Of a stretch of 64,000 nt of DNA, positions 61,057 through 64,000 are shown one piece after another (the first letter of the stretch is position 1; each line of letters begins with the position of its first letter). The DNA comes from Candidatus Auribacterota bacterium (lineage in GTDB: Bacteria > Auribacterota > JAFGBW01 > JAFGJP01), in the NCBI GenBank assembly GCA_023144635.1, contig JAGLFH010000021.1, positions 93,380-157,379 on the forward strand, given 5' to 3'. Below the pieces are notes generated by a model. The model ran no database searches. It was not told where the DNA came from and was given only the letters and a program-made list of their open reading frames with translations. Made by a program: the position numbers and the translations under genes.

Positions 61057-61800
61057 ATGAAGAAAAAGCTTCGTAAAATAAAACTTATTATAGAGTATGA
61101 CGGAACTGAATATTTTGGATGGCAGGTCCAGCCTGGAATGCGTACCATTCAGCAGGAAATAGAGAAATCTATTTATAAAATAACAAAAGAACGTGTTCGT
61201 GTTACTGGTGCAGGACGAACAGATGCGGGCGTTCATGCTTATGGACAAGTTGCTCATTTTTTAACATCTTCATCGATTGAAAATAATATATTTGCTCCGG
61301 CTTTAAATTCTGTTTTACCTGAAGATATATCGGTTCTTACTTCTAAAAAAGTTCCAACTAATTTTCACGCAAGAAGAAGTGCGACAGGTAAACATTATAG
61401 ATATCTTATTTTTAATCGTAGGATTCCTTCTCCTTTGGCAAGGAAAAGAGCATATTGTCTTAATGTTAATCTTGATGTTGAAAAAATGAAATCCTCTTCA
61501 CTTTTATTCATTGGTAAAAAAAATTATTCATCTTTTGCATCAAACGCAAAAAGAAAAGTTGATCCTATTCGTGAGATATCTTCTGTTCGTGTTTCCAAAA
61601 AAGGGAGCTTTATAAGTATTGATGTTAAAGGAAAGAGCTTTATGTATAAAATGGTAAGAGCTATTGCAGGCACTCTCGTGGAAATAGGTAATGGAAAAGA
61701 TCTTGATATAAATTCAATTTTTAAAGCAAAAAAAAGAAAATATGCGGGACGCAATCTTCCTCCTCACGGACTATACCTTTTAAAAGTTTATTATACTTAA
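61057..61800 (+). CDS. truA: tRNA pseudouridine(38-40) synthase TruA
   Basis: 247 residues from the ATG at 61057, the typical TruA start (KIKLIIEYDGTEYFGWQ); an in-frame ATG at 61000 would add an atypical 19-residue N-terminus. The catalytic aspartate is D56 in GAGRTDAGVHA. Other motifs are NFHARRSATGKHYRY and GKSFMYKMVRAIAGTLVEIGNG. It modifies the anticodon stem-loop. The gap 60784-61056 before it holds only AT-rich DNA. Confidence 0.94.
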   Translation: MKKKLRKIKLIIEYDGTEYFGWQVQPGMRTIQQEIEKSIYKITKERVRVTGAGRTDAGVHAYGQVAHFLTSSSIENNIFAPALNSVLPEDISVLTSKKVPTNFHARRSATGKHYRYLIFNRRIPSPLARKRAYCLNVNLDVEKMKSSSLLFIGKKNYSSFASNAKRKVDPIREISSVRVSKKGSFISIDVKGKSFMYKMVRAIAGTLVEIGNGKDLDINSIFKAKKRKYAGRNLPPHGLYLLKVYYT

Positions 61801-61815
61801 AATAAGGTGTTTAAA

Positions 61816-63579
61816 TTGAGATCAAAAAGTACAAATATTAGTTTTGCTGGAATAAAAAAAGATGATGTGGTCGCTTTTTTATTAATTTTCAGTGCTGTTG
61901 TTTTTATATATATGGGAATGCTTTCATATCCGTTTATTTGGGATGATAGTATATCAATTACTGACAATCCAGGTTTTGGAACATTAACTTATATTAAAGA
62001 TCTTTTTACCGGACATTTTTTTGACGCAGGTTTACCTTATTCATTTGGAACGGATACAGGCTTTTACCGTCCTTTGGTGGGGGTAAGCTTTGTTCTGGAT
62101 AAGATGATATGGGGGATGAATGCATATGGATTTAGGTTAACAAATATAATGTTACATATATTTACGGCATATCTTTTTTATTTTTTCATGAAGCGCATTA
62201 AATTTAATTTTTACTATGCTCTAATAGGTGCATTGATCTATGCCATTCATCCAATCCATATAGGAAGTGTTGCATATATTTCAGGAAGAACAGATGTGCT
62301 AAGAACATTTTTTATGCTTCTTGCCATCTTTTCATATTGGGATAAAAAAAATGTAACATCACTTGTGTTCTTTGCATTTTCACTTCTTACAAAAGAAGAT
62401 GCTGTTGTGCTGCCGGGTGTGCTTTTAGGATTGGATGTTATTATTAACAAAAAATTATCAAAATCAGTTGTCTGGTTTATTCTTTTATCAGCAATATATA
62501 TGATCATGAGAAGATACTATCTTAATTTTTCAGACATACGGTCATTAGACATCAATATCTGCTTTTTAGGTACACTGGCTGCTTCTCTTCTGGAATATTT
62601 AAGAATTATAATCTTTCCATATGATCTTCATTTTGAACGGTTTTTCCCTGTCATAAAAAGTGTACCCATAGCAATTGCTTTTATTGTGATGACAGTTCTA
62701 TTTATTTTATTGATTATTAATAGAAATAAACATGATAGACGAGCTATGTTTTCACTTTTTAGTTTTGCTGTTATATTTTTTCCGGTCTCAAATTTTTTTC
62801 CTATATACAACCAATACCGCTATTTTTATATTTTTCTTGCAGACCATTTTATGTATTTCCCTATGATGTTCTTAATTATACTTTTTGCATGTATTGTTGA
62901 AAGATTGAATAGTGCTGTAACTAAATATGGATATAAAATGATTTTGGTGATTTTAGCAATTTCTTTTCTAGTATTTCATTTTAAATATTCAAAATCATGG
63001 ATAAATAGTGAGATGTTATATACTCATATTGAAGAGGAATCAGAATTTCCATTCAGAGCTTATAACAACCTTGCTGCTTATTATGCAGAAAAGGGTGATC
63101 CAAGATGCCTTCAATATCTTGAAAAGTTACGCCGCATAATGCCACCGGATTATACAACATATTATATAACAAAAGCAAATTGGCACTATTTTAAGGAAAA
63201 AAATATAGATGAGTCTATAAAGACCTTAAATGATGCTATAAATAACGGTGTTAGGAATAGTTCTGTATATTTCCCGTTGGGGGATATGTATTTTGAGGTA
63301 AATGATATCAGAGAAGCTGTAAAAACATATGAATTGGGTATTAGTGTCACCAAAAGTGAGAATTATATTATATTTTTTAGGCTGGGCTTTTTTTATACAA
63401 AACTTGGAGATATCGAAAATCTAAAAAAGGCTGAGAAATGGTTTGAAGAAAGTCTTATCATAAATCCTGAAAATATGGATATAACCAAATATTTATATAA
63501 TACAAGAAAGAAAATTTATGATGAATCCCACCCAAAGATAAAGGAATTAGAACATATTTTCAAAAAAAAAGTGAATTAA
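61816..63579 (+). CDS. TMTC-like GT-C membrane protein with C-terminal TPRs
   Basis: 587 residues from TTG at 61816, with AAGGTG 7 bases upstream; GTG at 61807 is an alternative. The first loop has FIWDDSISITDNPGF (about 40-54), the DD motif of the family, followed by FYRPLVGVSFVLDKMIWG and a HPIHIGSVAYISGRTDVL helix, all TMTC/GT-C hallmarks. ADHFMYFPMMF occupies the place of the (E/A)(D/H)RY.Y.PSIG motif. TPRs fill about residues 430-575. Probably glycosylates exported proteins, perhaps the pilin encoded next (inference). It is transcribed with truA. Confidence 0.8.
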   Translation: MRSKSTNISFAGIKKDDVVAFLLIFSAVVFIYMGMLSYPFIWDDSISITDNPGFGTLTYIKDLFTGHFFDAGLPYSFGTDTGFYRPLVGVSFVLDKMIWGMNAYGFRLTNIMLHIFTAYLFYFFMKRIKFNFYYALIGALIYAIHPIHIGSVAYISGRTDVLRTFFMLLAIFSYWDKKNVTSLVFFAFSLLTKEDAVVLPGVLLGLDVIINKKLSKSVVWFILLSAIYMIMRRYYLNFSDIRSLDINICFLGTLAASLLEYLRIIIFPYDLHFERFFPVIKSVPIAIAFIVMTVLFILLIINRNKHDRRAMFSLFSFAVIFFPVSNFFPIYNQYRYFYIFLADHFMYFPMMFLIILFACIVERLNSAVTKYGYKMILVILAISFLVFHFKYSKSWINSEMLYTHIEEESEFPFRAYNNLAAYYAEKGDPRCLQYLEKLRRIMPPDYTTYYITKANWHYFKEKNIDESIKTLNDAINNGVRNSSVYFPLGDMYFEVNDIREAVKTYELGISVTKSENYIIFFRLGFFYTKLGDIENLKKAEKWFEESLIINPENMDITKYLYNTRKKIYDESHPKIKELEHIFKKKVN

Positions 63580-63782
63580 TGCAACGGGAGTCTAGATTAT
63601 TAAATATAATAAATGTTATAATTTGTTTACCAAAATGTTATAGTGTTATAACAATATGATAGTATTGTTTTGTTAAGATATTGTTTTACTTTGTATCACT
63701 AATAAATTGTTAAAGCTGTAATTATTTGCAAGATAAGAAGTTACAAATCAAATCTTAATTTATTTTAATTTTATTGTAGCAA

Positions 63783-63796
63783 GGAACAATAAATGC
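63783..63796 (+). promoter_or_regulatory. Sigma-54 (-24/-12) promoter of the terminal pilin gene
   Basis: GGAACAATAAATGC has GG (63783-63784) and GC (63795-63796) with exactly 10 bases between. It differs by one base from the 14-base element of the pseudopilin at 19472. The predicted start near 63807 gives a leader of about 40 bases with GGAGG. Confidence 0.62.
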
Positions 63797-63846
63797 TAAA
63801 ATAATTCTCAGAAGTTGAACATTAATTAACTAACTGGAGGTGGAAG

Positions 63847-64000
63847 ATGAGAAATAGCAAAGGTTTTACATTGATCGAGCTGATCATGGTTATCGTTATA
63901 CTTGGTATTCTTGCTGCTGTTGCAATACCAAAGTTTGTTAACCTTTCTACACAGGCAAATGAAGCTGCTTGTAAATCAAACCTTGGTGCTATAGAATCAG
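63847..64000 (+). CDS. MshA-like type IV pilin (3' partial)
   Basis: The first 51 codons are visible; the gene runs past the window. The leader is MRNSKG, the cleavage site G/FTLIE, and the hydrophobic helix LIMVIVILGILAAVAIPKFVNL. The segment after the helix (AIPKFVNLSTQANEAACKSNL) resembles MshA/major pilins more than the small pseudopilins at 18-19 kb. GGAGG lies 6 bases before the ATG, and a sigma-54 promoter is 50 bases upstream. It may be the major structural pilin. Confidence 0.85.
   Translation, partial: MRNSKGFTLIELIMVIVILGILAAVAIPKFVNLSTQANEAACKSNLGAIES

Noticed and set aside
63636..63653. TGTTATA-GTGT-TATAACA hairpin as a terminator after the TPR gene
   Set aside because: A stem of 7 pairs with only one G-C pair and no T run; too weak to call.
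1..64000. CRISPR array, insertion sequence, prophage or tRNA genes
   Set aside because: No regularly spaced direct repeats of CRISPR size, no transposase, integrase or phage structural frames, and no cloverleaf with a GGTTCGAATCC-type T arm were found by eye.

Overview
The window is AT-rich bacterial DNA using the standard code, with TGA, TAA and TAG all serving as stops. It encodes a diderm: there is an LptE-type lipoprotein and a BamD-like protein, MurE carries the DNPR signature of meso-diaminopimelate addition, and there is a type IV pilus system. The combination of small G/FTLxE pseudopilins with paired C-terminal cysteines, many large GT-C membrane proteins ending in TPRs, and a DUF4912 protein beside a GH57 branching enzyme points to Candidatus Omnitrophota (OP3) or a close PVC-type relative. 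That placement is inference from protein style, not from a marker-gene tree. No rRNA, tRNA, CRISPR array, transposase or phage gene was seen.

Bases 1-18014 form a surface-glycan region. It holds large membrane glycosyltransferase-like proteins (1-897, 936-2438, 10419-12113, 13768-15807, 15855-18014), an orphan radical SAM protein (12457-13740), and a compact cassette at 2609-10040. The cassette encodes a PseG-like protein, an ATP-grasp ligase, a GH57-like protein, a DUF115/Maf-like protein and a DegT-family aminotransferase. It looks like a pathway for making and transferring an unusual amino sugar, perhaps nonulosonate-like, and is the best candidate here for an undescribed system.

Bases 18024-31261 are a type IV pilus region. 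Three minus-strand pseudopilin genes are followed by a five-gene minus-strand operon (stand-alone MshEN protein, pilB, pilC, pilS, pilR). After a DUF1189/fmt/rsmB plus-strand operon come pilT and a single-domain response regulator on the minus strand. GG-N10-GC sigma-54 promoter matches lie upstream of three pilin genes (18831, 19472 and 63847), which fits control by the locally encoded sigma-54 activator PilR.

Bases 31434-32543 hold a MarR regulator, a 57-residue small gene on the opposite strand, and a promoter with a 10-bp-phased MraZ-type operator. From 32544 to 51449 an uninterrupted dcw cluster runs mraZ, a 94-aa unknown, rsmH, ftsL, ftsI, murE, murF, mraY, murD, two LysM genes, ftsW, a REC-GGDDF gene, murG, murC, murB, ftsQ, ftsA, ftsZ. 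It ends in a clear intrinsic terminator. Its oddities are the unknown gene, the LysM pair, the GGDEF-family gene and the lack of ddl.

Bases 51612-54635 (minus strand) encode a BamD-like protein, LptE, HolA and a YdjM-like membrane protein. Bases 54895-63579 (plus strand) encode RsfS, ArgS, a secreted beta-propeller-like protein, DUF4912 plus GH57 branching enzyme, TruA and another TMTC-like TPR protein. The window ends inside an MshA-like pilin gene. Several intergenic gaps carry short repeats or palindromes of the dispersed, mobile-looking kind.
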